DNA of 28,653 nt from Lachnospiraceae bacterium UBA935 (GTDB lineage Bacteria; Bacillota; Clostridia; Lachnospirales; Lachnospiraceae). The stretch spans positions 1 through 28,653 of the forward strand of contig DBDJ01000002.1 in the NCBI GenBank assembly GCA_002293525.1. The letters are read 5' to 3'. Numbering within the stretch: the stretch's first letter is position 1; every line of letters begins with the position of its first letter. The notes under the pieces are model-generated. The model worked only from the letters and a program-made list of their open reading frames with translations. It did not search any database and had not been told where the DNA came from. Both the position numbers and the translations under genes were made by a program. Below, in pieces: positions 8,621 to 16,753 of the stretch.

Positions 8621-10969
8621 CTAAGGAATACTGAATTCATTTCCGTGCGGCAAATATTGAGATATCGTGATTTTCTTGCCATCTGTCCATATCGAAACCG
8701 CACCGCTTTTGTATGTTATGTAAACCTCTGTGCCGGCATTTTTCAGCCGCTCGACAAGCTCCTCATGCGGATGGCCGTAGGTATTGCCGTAACCGGCAGA
8801 AATAACCGCAAAAGCAGGACTGGTCAGCTGCAGGAACTGCCTGCCCGTAGAGTTCCGGGAACCATGATGGGCTATCTTCAGTGCGGTAAGATTGCCGATA
8901 GCGGCCCGCTCCTCACCTGACATGCCGCTAATATAACGGTTCAATGTTTCTTCCCCGCGTCCTTCCACATCACCCGTCAGCAGCAGCGAAAAATCCCCGT
9001 GCTCCAGCAGCAATACCGTAGAATAAGCATTGCTGTCGGCCCAGTCCGAACCGCTTTCGGGATGCAGGCACCGCAATCTCATCTCCGGCTCAGAGATAAC
9101 CTGGCCGCTTCCGATGGTGAAGCGTTCAATCCCGGCTTCTGCCGCCATTGTCTCAAGCTTTAAGTACTCTTTGTTTTTACTTTTCGCCCCGATATCCGGC
9201 AAAATCAGGGCATCAATGGGGATGCCGTCAAAATTCATCCATTCTATCATCTCGCTGAAAGCACTGTGATGATCCCCGTCCGGATGGGTGATAAAAAGCG
9301 CGTCCAACCGTCTTACGCCTTGTGACTTAAGATAAGGCAGGATCCGGTAACGGCCTACTTCCTGACTGTCGGAACTGCCGGCATCGATCAGATAGTGCCG
9401 TCCAGCCGGGCTGCGGATATGAATACAGTCGCCCTGACCCACGTCCAGAAAGGTAACTGACATTCCGGAAGAATTCCGCAGAATTAGGAGCAATACCCCG
9501 CCAGTAAGGACAAGATAACGGATTCCGGTTCGCAGCTTCCGGTGAAACAGTATCAAAAAAATCAGGATGCCGGCGTAAACCACGACCTGCCACACCTGCG
9601 GCTTCCCCAGGATGAGATTGTGATATGGCAGGCTGTCACCTAAAAGACAGAGTTTCTTATAGAATTCCAGAATCAGCATTGTGATAACAGCTGTTACTCT
9701 TCCGGCAGACGCGAAAACTAGTCCGACCGACATGGTCAATATGCCTGCTGCCATTAGCACGCCCATAAGCGGGATGACAATAAGATTCAATAACAGCGAG
9801 TACGTCGGAAACTGGTAATAATAATAGGTATAGACCGGCAAGGTAAATGCCGAGATACAGACACCGGCAAGCAAGGCCTCTGCGGTTTTCTTAAGCCAGA
9901 CTGATAACTGCGATGCCGGCCGGGCAAGCCGCTTTAAGACTGGCGGGGTAGACAGCTGTGAAGCTGGCGGGGAAGACAGCTGTGAAGCTGGCGATGGAGC
10001 TTTACGAAACAGGGTATTATTCATAGATGGGATAAACAGGCTGATTGCCAGGACGGCAAGGAAAGAAAAGAGAAAACCGCTGTGATTAAGATATAAAGGC
10101 TGCTCAAGCAAGATCAGAGCTGCCGCCACCGCCAATGCCGTAAGAAGATCATAGGTTCTCCCCGCTAAATGAGCCGTCATCCGCAACCCGAACATGACTA
10201 TGGCCCGCAGCGAAGAGGTACTTATATTGGTCATCTCGCCAAAGCTGACCATCACTGCGACCGCTACCGGCGCCGCTATCGGTATGGGAACCGCTATTCG
10301 CCGCAGCAGCTTGTACATGCTCATGCCGATCAGTGAAATATGAAGGCCCGAAATCGCCAGAATATGAACAATTCCATTGCGCTGATAAAGCTCTTTGATT
10401 TCGCTGTCGGTCTGTCCGGTCTCACCTAAAAGCATTGTCCGCAGGATCGAGGCATTTTCCGCTTCAAAATACTTGTCCAGCGTCCGGCCGAAAGCGCTCT
10501 TAAGACGATATAGACTTTCCCGGTATCGGCTATGGCTACGCCCCGCAGCCAATATTTTGGCTTCCAATAGCCGGTAATCGGTTTTAAGGATCTGATAATA
10601 ATGCGCCTGTGAGAACTGGCCCGGATTCGTAGCCTCTGAAAAAGCCGACAGCTTGCCGTGAACCTGCACTTTACTGCCCAGCAGTGCCTGACTGTCTCGG
10701 TCAAGATAACAGATCACCTTCCCGTTACTGTCTGCCGACAAGCCCTCCGCGGCAGCATCCGGCTTTACCGTCACTAATAACACATCGCCCCGCGCCGTAC
10801 TTCTTATCTCCTTACCGACCACTTCCCCGGTAAGGGTAATCCATTTACCCTCCCACGGCGTAAAATCGCTTAGCGGCACCTCCATATAATGAACACATAA
10901 AATACCGAAAAAAACAAATATTACAACCGTTATGCATAATGGTCTCTTATAGCTAAAAATAAGTTTCAT
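8621..10969 (-). CDS. comEC: ComEC/Rec2 DNA uptake channel with metallo-beta-lactamase domain
   Basis: The 782-residue protein is of normal ComEC length. Two hydrophobic segments and an OB-like region (about 40-120) come first. The competence core follows, with multiple membrane helices (about 180-490) and the hallmark NGIVHILAISGLHISLIG, written here as two parts NGIVHILAISG and LHISLIG. The metallo-beta-lactamase domain occupies about 503-782, with LDVGQGDC, the metal motif HPDGDHH (about 562-568), LLTGDVE, IAHHGS and YGHPHEE. ComEC carries single-stranded DNA across the membrane, and the C-terminal domain is thought to degrade the other strand. A low-complexity insert of repeated SQLS(S/T)PP lies mid-protein. 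The Shine-Dalgarno AAAGGAG abuts the ATG with no spacer, which is unusual and may mean weak or coupled translation. Confidence 0.93.
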   Translation of the reverse strand: MKLIFSYKRPLCITVVIFVFFGILCVHYMEVPLSDFTPWEGKWITLTGEVVGKEIRSTARGDVLLVTVKPDAAAEGLSADSNGKVICYLDRDSQALLGSKVQVHGKLSAFSEATNPGQFSQAHYYQILKTDYRLLEAKILAAGRSHSRYRESLYRLKSAFGRTLDKYFEAENASILRTMLLGETGQTDSEIKELYQRNGIVHILAISGLHISLIGMSMYKLLRRIAVPIPIAAPVAVAVMVSFGEMTNISTSSLRAIVMFGLRMTAHLAGRTYDLLTALAVAAALILLEQPLYLNHSGFLFSFLAVLAISLFIPSMNNTLFRKAPSPASQLSSPPASQLSTPPVLKRLARPASQLSVWLKKTAEALLAGVCISAFTLPVYTYYYYQFPTYSLLLNLIVIPLMGVLMAAGILTMSVGLVFASAGRVTAVITMLILEFYKKLCLLGDSLPYHNLILGKPQVWQVVVYAGILIFLILFHRKLRTGIRYLVLTGGVLLLILRNSSGMSVTFLDVGQGDCIHIRSPAGRHYLIDAGSSDSQEVGRYRILPYLKSQGVRRLDALFITHPDGDHHSAFSEMIEWMNFDGIPIDALILPDIGAKSKNKEYLKLETMAAEAGIERFTIGSGQVISEPEMRLRCLHPESGSDWADSNAYSTVLLLEHGDFSLLLTGDVEGRGEETLNRYISGMSGEERAAIGNLTALKIAHHGSRNSTGRQFLQLTSPAFAVISAGYGNTYGHPHEELVERLKNAGTEVYITYKSGAVSIWTDGKKITISQYLPHGNEFSIP
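9941..9988. repeat. Two 24-bp tandem repeats inside comEC
   Basis: Units 9941-9964 and 9965-9988 differ at one base, with part of a third unit following. The length is a multiple of three and encodes an eight-residue repeat containing ASQLS and PP, probably in a cytoplasmic or periplasmic loop of ComEC. Slippage would change the loop length by eight residues without breaking the frame. Confidence 0.8.
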
Positions 10970-11003
10970 CTCCTTTTATAATTTACTCCGACATGAGAAT
11001 GCT

Positions 11004-11102
11004 GATTGTGAGAATGTTTTGATTGTGAGAATGTTTTGATCATGAGAAATCATGAGATTGATAAGATTATGAGATTAAAAGATTGATTAATTATGAGATT
11101 TA
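11004..11102. repeat. Short repeats between the GerMN gene and comEC
   Basis: GATTGTGAGAATGTTTT occurs twice head to tail (11004-11020, 11021-11037). Degenerate ATGAGAAAT and TTATGAGATT variants follow up to the end of the GerMN gene. The run fills most of the 137-base gap. I see no promoter or U-run hairpin in it. Confidence 0.7.
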
Positions 11103-11106
11103 TTTT

Positions 11107-12066
11107 TCAAGTATGAGCAGGCGCTATGACCAGATCCAGATTTCTTTCAAAAACAGTAGAAAGGTTTACGTTCTCCTTAAATATCTCTCCGGTTTCTCCG
11201 TTTACTGAAATAGATACCTTATTGATATTGGGCAGCTCAACCAAAGAATTGGTAATGGCATAGATCGTCACATCAGCACTCATATTGTCCAGCTGACCTA
11301 AAAAACCGGAATCAAAGTTTACATAACATATACCGTCAACAACCGTTATGCTTATTATCCTAGTCGCCGGATTAATCACCGGATAAGCATTTTCCCCGAT
11401 ATCCGGGCCGGCAATGAGATTCTCCACTACTACTTTTTCAATTGCAACATTACTGTTGTAAACCACGTTGCTCCTGGCAGACACAATCAGGTTTTCACCG
11501 CTTTCATCACCAAAATATAAGCGCAGCGACGTTTTTTCATAATCATAAATCTCATCGCCGGCACTGTTGATGAACATATCCGCCGACATCACCCCCACCA
11601 GATTACCCATGCTGTCAACCAGCGGTTCGGAATGAACCAGAACCGAAACATAATCGATACCGTCAATCTGCGTCAACGTCCTGACCAAGGCCGCTCTCAC
11701 CAGGATTTCGCTGATAACCGGCTGATCATGATAATACTCATCGAAGTCCAAGACAATCCGTCTTTCGGAAATGCTGTAGTCAATCAGCTTAAAATCTCCC
11801 GCCAGCGGCGATTTGTACTCCAGCTTTTCGGGAACCGTGCTTAAGCCGGCCAGCAATTCTGCTACCAGTTCACCTACGCCAGTAGTATCGGTATGGTATT
11901 CTCGGGTTACAAGACCGGATTCTTCGTTGTTTACATAATATACCTGAAAGGTGTTAACATACCCTTCTTCCGTTTGCCCGCAAGCCGATAGTAAAAGCAC
12001 TGGCAGGAGCACAAGGATTCTGGATATAATTTTTGAGATTTTTGATGATTTTTTCATTATTTTCAT
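11107..12066 (-). CDS. GerMN-domain lipoprotein
   Basis: The 319-residue product starts with a basic stretch and hydrophobic segment ending in the lipobox LLSAC (acylated Cys29), so it should be anchored on the outer face of the membrane. Two GerMN repeats follow, about 36-170 (VYYVNNEESGLV to VLVHSEPLVD) and about 180-310 (LRLYFGDESGENLI to VSISVNGETGE). GerMN domains were named from the spore germination protein GerM and also occur in lipoproteins paired with sensor kinases such as LpqB beside MtrB. Its start overlaps the kinase stop by four bases (ATGA), so the two are translationally coupled. I infer a part in sensing through that kinase; a germination role is the alternative. Confidence 0.85.
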   Translation of the reverse strand: MKIMKKSSKISKIISRILVLLPVLLLSACGQTEEGYVNTFQVYYVNNEESGLVTREYHTDTTGVGELVAELLAGLSTVPEKLEYKSPLAGDFKLIDYSISERRIVLDFDEYYHDQPVISEILVRAALVRTLTQIDGIDYVSVLVHSEPLVDSMGNLVGVMSADMFINSAGDEIYDYEKTSLRLYFGDESGENLIVSARSNVVYNSNVAIEKVVVENLIAGPDIGENAYPVINPATRIISITVVDGICYVNFDSGFLGQLDNMSADVTIYAITNSLVELPNINKVSISVNGETGEIFKENVNLSTVFERNLDLVIAPAHT

Positions 12067-13544
12067 TTTGCCCTGTAATTAAGCGGAATCCTAACCGTAA
12101 AGGTGGTTCCTTCTCCTTCCACGCTGATTGCTTTAATCGTTCCTTTATGCAGCAACACGGCATTCTTGGCAATCGAAAGCCCTAAGCCGGTGCCGCCGAT
12201 CTCCCGGGAATGGGATTTGTCCACCCGGTAAAAACGCTCATAGATCTGCTCCAGGGCTTCCTCTGGAATCCCGGTTCCCAGATCACTTACTTCAACAGAA
12301 AAAAATTGATAGTCGGCATCGACAGTGACGGTGACGGTTCCTTGTTCTTTGTTGTATTTTATGGCATTTTCGATCAGATTGGAAAGAATCAGGGATAATT
12401 TTACTTCGTCTACTTCTGCAAGGACTTCCCTTTTGCTCTCCAGCACCAGTTCCACGTCCCGCTTCCGGGCGATCGGGCGGAGCCGCTTTAAGATGATTTC
12501 CGTCAGGGCATTGATATCCACTACAGTAACATCCATCTTGGCCGCTGTCTTATCCATTTTTACCAGCGACAGCAGATCGTTGATGATCTTGTCCTCCCGT
12601 TCTATTTCCGCCGCGATATCTAACATAAACTCCCGGTAGAGCTCAGCCGGCGCATCGTTTTGATTAAGCAGGGATTCTGCCAGCACTTTTATCGACGTGA
12701 TCGGGGTCTTCAGTTCGTGAGATACATTGGACACAAAGTCATTGCGGGAGTCGTCCAGTACCTTCATCCGGTAAAGCAGCTGATTAAAGGCATCCAATAT
12801 ATGTTCCGTCTCCAGATAATCGGCTACCGTAATCGGCTCATCGGTAAATCCTTCTTTTACCTGGCTGATTGCTTTGGTTACCCTCCCGAACGGGATGACC
12901 AGAAGATTGGCTGAAATCAGGGCAAGGGCAAATAAAAAGAACAGCAGCAGGACTTCCACGATAAAAGATTTCTGGCTCAGTATTTCCATCGTAGCGCTGA
13001 TAGATTCCGTAGAGACACTGGTTAACATAACACCGTGCGTGATCTGCGTTCCGGCCGGCATCTCCGGCGTAGCGTTATTTTCACTGACCAGCTCCACAAT
13101 CGGAGTCGTCATCTCAATATAACGGTTATCACTGTCATAATTGGCCACGCTGGTGCCTTTCAGGCATTTGATGACCTCTTCGGAAATAATAATCCTTCCT
13201 TCCCCGATGGTATAGGTGTCCTTGACGACCTGCAACGCACTGTTAATAATCAGCACCCTTCCATCATACAGATTGGAAAGCTGCTCCAGTTCGGCATTGA
13301 TTACCGCCGAAGAATTGTCTTTAAGGTAATTTGAGGCGATCAGATGGTTGGCAATGATTTTTAACTGGTTCTGGACATCGGAACTGCGCACATCGACAGC
13401 ACGGTCCTCGTAGCTTTCCAGAATCGCATAACGCATGATGACACTGGGAACAAAACCCACCAGGAAGATAATGACAAACAGACGTGCCCGCAGGCTCCGC
13501 AGTCTTGTAAAGCGAAAAAAAATAGTTTTCAGGATTTCTATCAT
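12063..13544 (-). CDS. Membrane sensor histidine kinase (HAMP, HisKA, HATPase)
   Basis: 493 residues. TM1 is about 20-40, the extracytoplasmic sensor region about 41-192 and TM2 about 193-217. HAMP covers about 218-265 and the dimerisation/phosphoacceptor motif NVSHELKTPITSIK has its His at 276. The ATP-binding lobe has the N box NLIENAIKYN, G1 DLGTGIPEE and G2 GGTGLGLSIAKN. The layout is that of the WalK/PhoR group, but without PAS. The response regulator gene ends 12 bases upstream and the GerMN lipoprotein overlaps its stop, so the three form one signalling unit. The start is the ATG at 13544 with a weak AGGG ten bases ahead. The signal is not evident from the sequence. Confidence 0.92.
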   Translation of the reverse strand: MIEILKTIFFRFTRLRSLRARLFVIIFLVGFVPSVIMRYAILESYEDRAVDVRSSDVQNQLKIIANHLIASNYLKDNSSAVINAELEQLSNLYDGRVLIINSALQVVKDTYTIGEGRIIISEEVIKCLKGTSVANYDSDNRYIEMTTPIVELVSENNATPEMPAGTQITHGVMLTSVSTESISATMEILSQKSFIVEVLLLFFLFALALISANLLVIPFGRVTKAISQVKEGFTDEPITVADYLETEHILDAFNQLLYRMKVLDDSRNDFVSNVSHELKTPITSIKVLAESLLNQNDAPAELYREFMLDIAAEIEREDKIINDLLSLVKMDKTAAKMDVTVVDINALTEIILKRLRPIARKRDVELVLESKREVLAEVDEVKLSLILSNLIENAIKYNKEQGTVTVTVDADYQFFSVEVSDLGTGIPEEALEQIYERFYRVDKSHSREIGGTGLGLSIAKNAVLLHKGTIKAISVEGEGTTFTVRIPLNYRAK

Positions 13545-13556
13545 GTCAGATACACC

Positions 13557-14243
13557 CTAAGCAAAATAATAACCTACCCCCCATTTGGTGTGAACATACC
13601 GCGGTTCACTGGGATTTTCCTCGATTTTCTCACGGAGCCTGCGGATATGGACGTCCACCGTGCGGACATCACCGGGATAGTCCGTACCCCAGATCAGCTT
13701 CAGCAGGCTGTTCCTGCCGTAAACTTTATTGGGATTCAGCACCAGCAGCTCCAGTACCTCAAATTCCTTGGCGGTCAGATTGATTTCTTTTCCTTTGATG
13801 TAGGTCCGCCGGCTTTCGCAGTCCAGCTTTACGTCGCCGCTTTCCACAACCGGATCGGTTTCCTTATCCTTGCCCTTAGGGGACATCCGGCGCATGATGG
13901 CTTTCAGCCTGGCTTTGACTTCCAGAATATTAAAAGGCTTGGTGATATAGTCGTCAGCTCCGTAATCCAGCCCCAATATCTTATCCATATCCTCCCCCTT
14001 GGCAGTCAGCATAACTATCGGAATGTTGGAAAACTCCCTGATCTGCTGGCACACCTCAAGGCCGGTTAATTTGGGCAGCATGACATCCAGCAAAATAATG
14101 TCGTATTTATTTTCCTTTGCCATTTTCAGGGCTTCTTCTCCGTCATAGGCACAGTCCACGGACATCCCGTCCTGCTCGAGGCTGAAACGGATTCCTTTCA
14201 CTATCAGCTTTTCATCATCCACTACCAAAACTCGATTCGCCAT
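13557..14243 (-). CDS. OmpR/PhoB-family response regulator
   Basis: 228 residues. The receiver domain (1-120) has the acidic pair at DDE (9-11), phosphoacceptor Asp53 in LLDVMLP, Thr80 and Lys102 in TKPF. The winged-helix DNA-binding domain (about 130-226) ends with VDVHIRRLREKIEENPSEP, RYVHTKWGVGYYF. GAGGAGGAG precedes the ATG. It is followed closely by its kinase. The gene for ComEA lies only 27 bases upstream, so the regulator is probably cotranscribed with a DNA-uptake gene and may control its own operon. Confidence 0.94.
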   Translation of the reverse strand: MANRVLVVDDEKLIVKGIRFSLEQDGMSVDCAYDGEEALKMAKENKYDIILLDVMLPKLTGLEVCQQIREFSNIPIVMLTAKGEDMDKILGLDYGADDYITKPFNILEVKARLKAIMRRMSPKGKDKETDPVVESGDVKLDCESRRTYIKGKEINLTAKEFEVLELLVLNPNKVYGRNSLLKLIWGTDYPGDVRTVDVHIRRLREKIEENPSEPRYVHTKWGVGYYFA

Positions 14244-14270
14244 TGCTCCTCCTCATATCGCTGCTGCCGG

Positions 14271-15062
14271 TCAGACCGTGATCTTGTCGCTGATCTGATC
14301 AAACAAACCTTCTTTTATCCCAGCGACCTTCATAATATCTTCCACATGTTGAAAACCGCCTTGCTCCTCCCGATAGGAGATAATACTTTCCGCTTTTGCC
14401 TTGCCGATCCCCGGTAAAGTACACAGTAAATCCAGTGAGGCGGTGTTAATATTAACGAGAGAATTCTGCTCTTCCGGCAGATAGGCGGTTCCCGGATAAG
14501 CGCTTCCGTTCGGGGTGCTTACCCATGGGCTGTTGTCTGTACCTGATGGGACTTCTGCCTGAACGGCACTCAGTCCTGCTTCTTCGGCTTCCCTTGCTTC
14601 TTCCCACGTCGGGATCATGATCTTGCTGCCGTCCTCTGCCAGCATGGCCAGATTGACTGCGTCTGTCGCGGCATCTTCCGTAAAACCGAAAGCCGCCTCC
14701 ACGACCTCAAATATCCTGCTGCCTGCCGGTACCTCGTATACTCCCGGCCTAACTACGGCACCGTATATATGTATATAGAATATGTCGGAACCGTCAGCTG
14801 CCGAGGCTGGATTTGTCTGTTCTTTGTTTGTTGTATTATCTTTGTTTGTACTATCTTTGTTTTTTGTTTCCGAGATGGTTTCTTCGGTGTTTTTATTATT
14901 ATCATTTTCATCAAGAATAATTGATGAAACTGCCGGATCCGTGACATCATCAGCCGGAACAGTGACGACCGGCAACAGTACTTCTTCTTTTTTTTCACAT
15001 CCGCTGATAGTAAAAGACAAAACTAATAATAACAGTGTGAACTTGCAGATTTTTTTATTCAT
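14271..15062 (-). CDS. comEA: ComEA-like DNA receptor, lipoprotein with SLBB and HhH domains
   Basis: 263 residues. A signal peptide ends in the lipobox ISGC (Cys22). A low-complexity Asn/Lys/Thr linker (about 50-90) spaces the folded part from the membrane. An SLBB domain (about 93-150, YIHIYGAVVRPGVYEVPAG) is followed by a second linker and the double helix-hairpin-helix (about 201-263, VNINTASLDLLCTLPGIGKA). The order SLBB then HhH is that of ComEA, which binds double-stranded DNA at the cell surface during transformation. Bacillus ComEA uses a membrane helix for anchoring, whereas this one uses a lipid. GGAAAGGAAG precedes the ATG and a promoter lies at 15112-15140. It is the first gene of the presumed comEA-to-ssb unit. 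Confidence 0.9.
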   Translation of the reverse strand: MNKKICKFTLLLLVLSFTISGCEKKEEVLLPVVTVPADDVTDPAVSSIILDENDNNKNTEETISETKNKDSTNKDNTTNKEQTNPASAADGSDIFYIHIYGAVVRPGVYEVPAGSRIFEVVEAAFGFTEDAATDAVNLAMLAEDGSKIMIPTWEEAREAEEAGLSAVQAEVPSGTDNSPWVSTPNGSAYPGTAYLPEEQNSLVNINTASLDLLCTLPGIGKAKAESIISYREEQGGFQHVEDIMKVAGIKEGLFDQISDKITV

Positions 15063-15111
15063 ATCTTCCTTTCCGCCGATGCAAAAAGGAAAACCCCGAT
15101 ACCGCTCTTAT

Positions 15112-15140
15112 ATTTTAGAATAAATCGTAACGTTTTACAA
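15112..15140 (-). promoter_or_regulatory. Sigma-70 promoter of the comEA operon
   Basis: On the minus strand TTGTAA (15140-15135), a 17-base spacer and TAAAAT (15117-15112) lie about 50 bases ahead of the comEA start. An ACGTTACG sequence lies within the spacer. This is the only convincing promoter I find for the six genes that follow. Confidence 0.55.
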
Positions 15141-15248
15141 GGCAAAAAAAAATAAATTTCAGAATTATTACTTAATTTTTACATAATTATTTCAAATCGG
15201 ATCCGGAAGGGCTAGTGTATTTATTGTTTCGATTTTTTTTCGATCTCT

Positions 15249-15680
15249 TTATTTCCATTTGAAGATGCAGATACCTGTAACAGTTACCGCCATGCCGATT
15301 GCTTTACGCCATTCAAGCGGCTGTTTTTCCACGCCGAACCAACCGAACACTTCGATCACATAGGCAACCAGAATCTGCGCCACAACGATAAACAGAACCG
15401 CCCGGGCGGGACCCAGCATTTCCATGCTGCGGATCACCGTGTAGGTGATGAACGCACCGATGGCCCCTCCTAAAAGCATGTACTTCGGTTCTACCTTAAG
15501 AAGGACACCAAATGAAGAGCGGTCCGTGATCAGCCACGCACCCAGACAAACTAGCAGCGCCGTAAACTGAACAAACGCACTTGCAACCCAGATGCCGGAA
15601 GACTTAGTTACCTGAGTGTTGAACACACCCTGAATACTCATAAGTGCCCCGGATAAAACTGCAATCAATAATCCTATCAT
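15249..15680 (-). CDS. Small DMT-superfamily transporter (DUF606/YdcZ type)
   Basis: About 143 residues with five hydrophobic segments spanning nearly the whole chain, beginning IGLLIAVLSGALMSIQGV and including GGAIGAFITYTVI and VLFIVVAQILVAYVIEVFG. The N-terminal G(A/V)..(I/A)Q...N pattern is that of YdcZ/DUF606 proteins, half-size relatives of drug/metabolite exporters that probably work as dimers. The substrate is unknown. A TTG at 15683 is possible, but the ATG at 15680 sits seven bases after AGGAGG and is preferred. It stands alone with a 125-base gap upstream. Confidence 0.8.
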   Translation of the reverse strand: MIGLLIAVLSGALMSIQGVFNTQVTKSSGIWVASAFVQFTALLVCLGAWLITDRSSFGVLLKVEPKYMLLGGAIGAFITYTVIRSMEMLGPARAVLFIVVAQILVAYVIEVFGWFGVEKQPLEWRKAIGMAVTVTGICIFKWK

Positions 15681-15808
15681 CAAACTACCTCCTGAACTGA
15701 TTGGCCAACGATATATTAATTATTTACAGATTATATTTATTATTTACAAAGGGCCATATTCTCATTCATTCGGTGGTTTTATTTTATCATTTCAGCTTCG
15801 TTTTCCCA

Positions 15809-16114
15809 TCACAGAATCATTCCTGCTCCCCGTCCTGGGTATTTTCTTTCAGGAAAGCAATGACTCTTTTCATTATATTTCGACTGATGCCCAGGCTGAT
15901 ACCCTGGTATTGTTATTCTGGCAGTGCTTCCCTGTGGAATTGACAGGGCAATCAGTCTTTCGATGCCGTTGCCGACTGAACTTCTGATGTGATCGTATGA
16001 TTTGAGAGGCATGCCGTATTGACCCAGTATCGCGTTGACGCTAGCATATAAATCAGTCAAGGTGTCCAGCAGGGTTCCGTCCAGATCGAAGATAACCGCT
16101 TGGTATTTTCTCAT
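15809..16114 (-). pseudogene. HAD-family phosphatase (phosphoglycolate-phosphatase-like), truncated
   Basis: The first about 65 residues are good HAD sequence. The nucleophile motif FDLDGTLLDTLTDL is at about 9-22, followed by a cap-domain start NAILGQYGMPLKSYDH and SVGNGIERLI. After LIALSIPQG the chain turns into basic, Gly/Pro-rich residues unlike the family and stops at residue 101, where about 210-220 are expected. Motifs II-IV are missing, so it cannot be an active phosphatase. In the next frame the tail reads ISRNIMKRVIAFLKEN, which looks like the helical end of another protein. A deletion joining two genes is therefore likely. AAAGGATG precedes its ATG, and it follows the tyrosine phosphatase by 19 bases. 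Confidence 0.7.
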
Positions 16115-16133
16115 GTATCGGCATCCTTTCTGA

Positions 16134-16583
16134 TTAAATCAGTTTCCTTAGAAGAGCTTTTAAACCTTCGCATACATCATTGTAAGTCCGGTCAAAATCA
16201 CCTGTATACCAAGGGTCGGCTATATCCCTCGGATTGCCGGTGAAGTCGAGGAGACGGCTGATTTTCCCTTGCGGGTCGCCGCCGGCAATGCGCTGCATGT
16301 TGATGACATTGCGCTGATCCATGCCAATCAGAAAATCATAGCGTTCATAGTCGGAGCGATTCATTTGGACGGCTGTTTTGCCGGCCACAGAAATGCCTTC
16401 TCTGGCCAGCCGCTCGCGGGTTCCACGGTGGACGGGGCTTCCTATTTCCTCAGTGCTGGTTGCCGCTGAGGCAATGTGGAAATCGGCGGAACGGCCTAAG
16501 GTTTCGATCATGTCTTTCATAACGAACTCGGCCATGGGGGAACGGCAGATGTTGCCGTGGCAAATAAATAGTATTTTTATCAC
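16134..16583 (-). CDS. Low-molecular-weight protein tyrosine phosphatase
   Basis: About 149 residues, normal for the family. The P-loop CHGNICRS holds the nucleophile Cys and the Arg at the very front, and the general-acid motif DPWY is near residue 125 (IADPWYTGDFDRTYND). An ATG at 16592 has AAGGG only two bases ahead. The GTG at 16583 has it ten bases ahead and gives the family-typical start MIKILFICHGN, so I prefer it. These enzymes remove phosphate from tyrosine (or arginine) in proteins. It is the last apparently chromosomal gene before the mobile element. Confidence 0.9.
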   Translation of the reverse strand: MIKILFICHGNICRSPMAEFVMKDMIETLGRSADFHIASAATSTEEIGSPVHRGTRERLAREGISVAGKTAVQMNRSDYERYDFLIGMDQRNVINMQRIAGGDPQGKISRLLDFTGNPRDIADPWYTGDFDRTYNDVCEGLKALLRKLI

Positions 16584-16711
16584 TGTTTTCATATCCCTTC
16601 ATAATCCTTCAAAAGCCGATGTATACTGGCTTTGGGGCAGGTATTCTTGATTTCGTGTTTGGCCCCTAATCAACATAAATCTTAATAAATCTATGTAAAT
16701 CTTCGGGCAAA

Positions 16712-16744
16712 TGGTGTATTAGTGGTGTACTAGTGGTGTACGAA
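16712..16744. repeat. Three 11-bp direct repeats beside the integrase end
   Basis: TGGTGTAYTAG repeats at 16712, 16723 and 16734 with an exact 11-base period; the third copy drifts at its end. It lies ten bases past the integrase stop, between the element and the chromosomal phosphatase gene. Integrase arm sites or an attachment site are expected about there. One helical turn per unit would suit side-by-side protein binding. Confidence 0.5.
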
Positions 16745-16753
16745 CGGCAGCTG

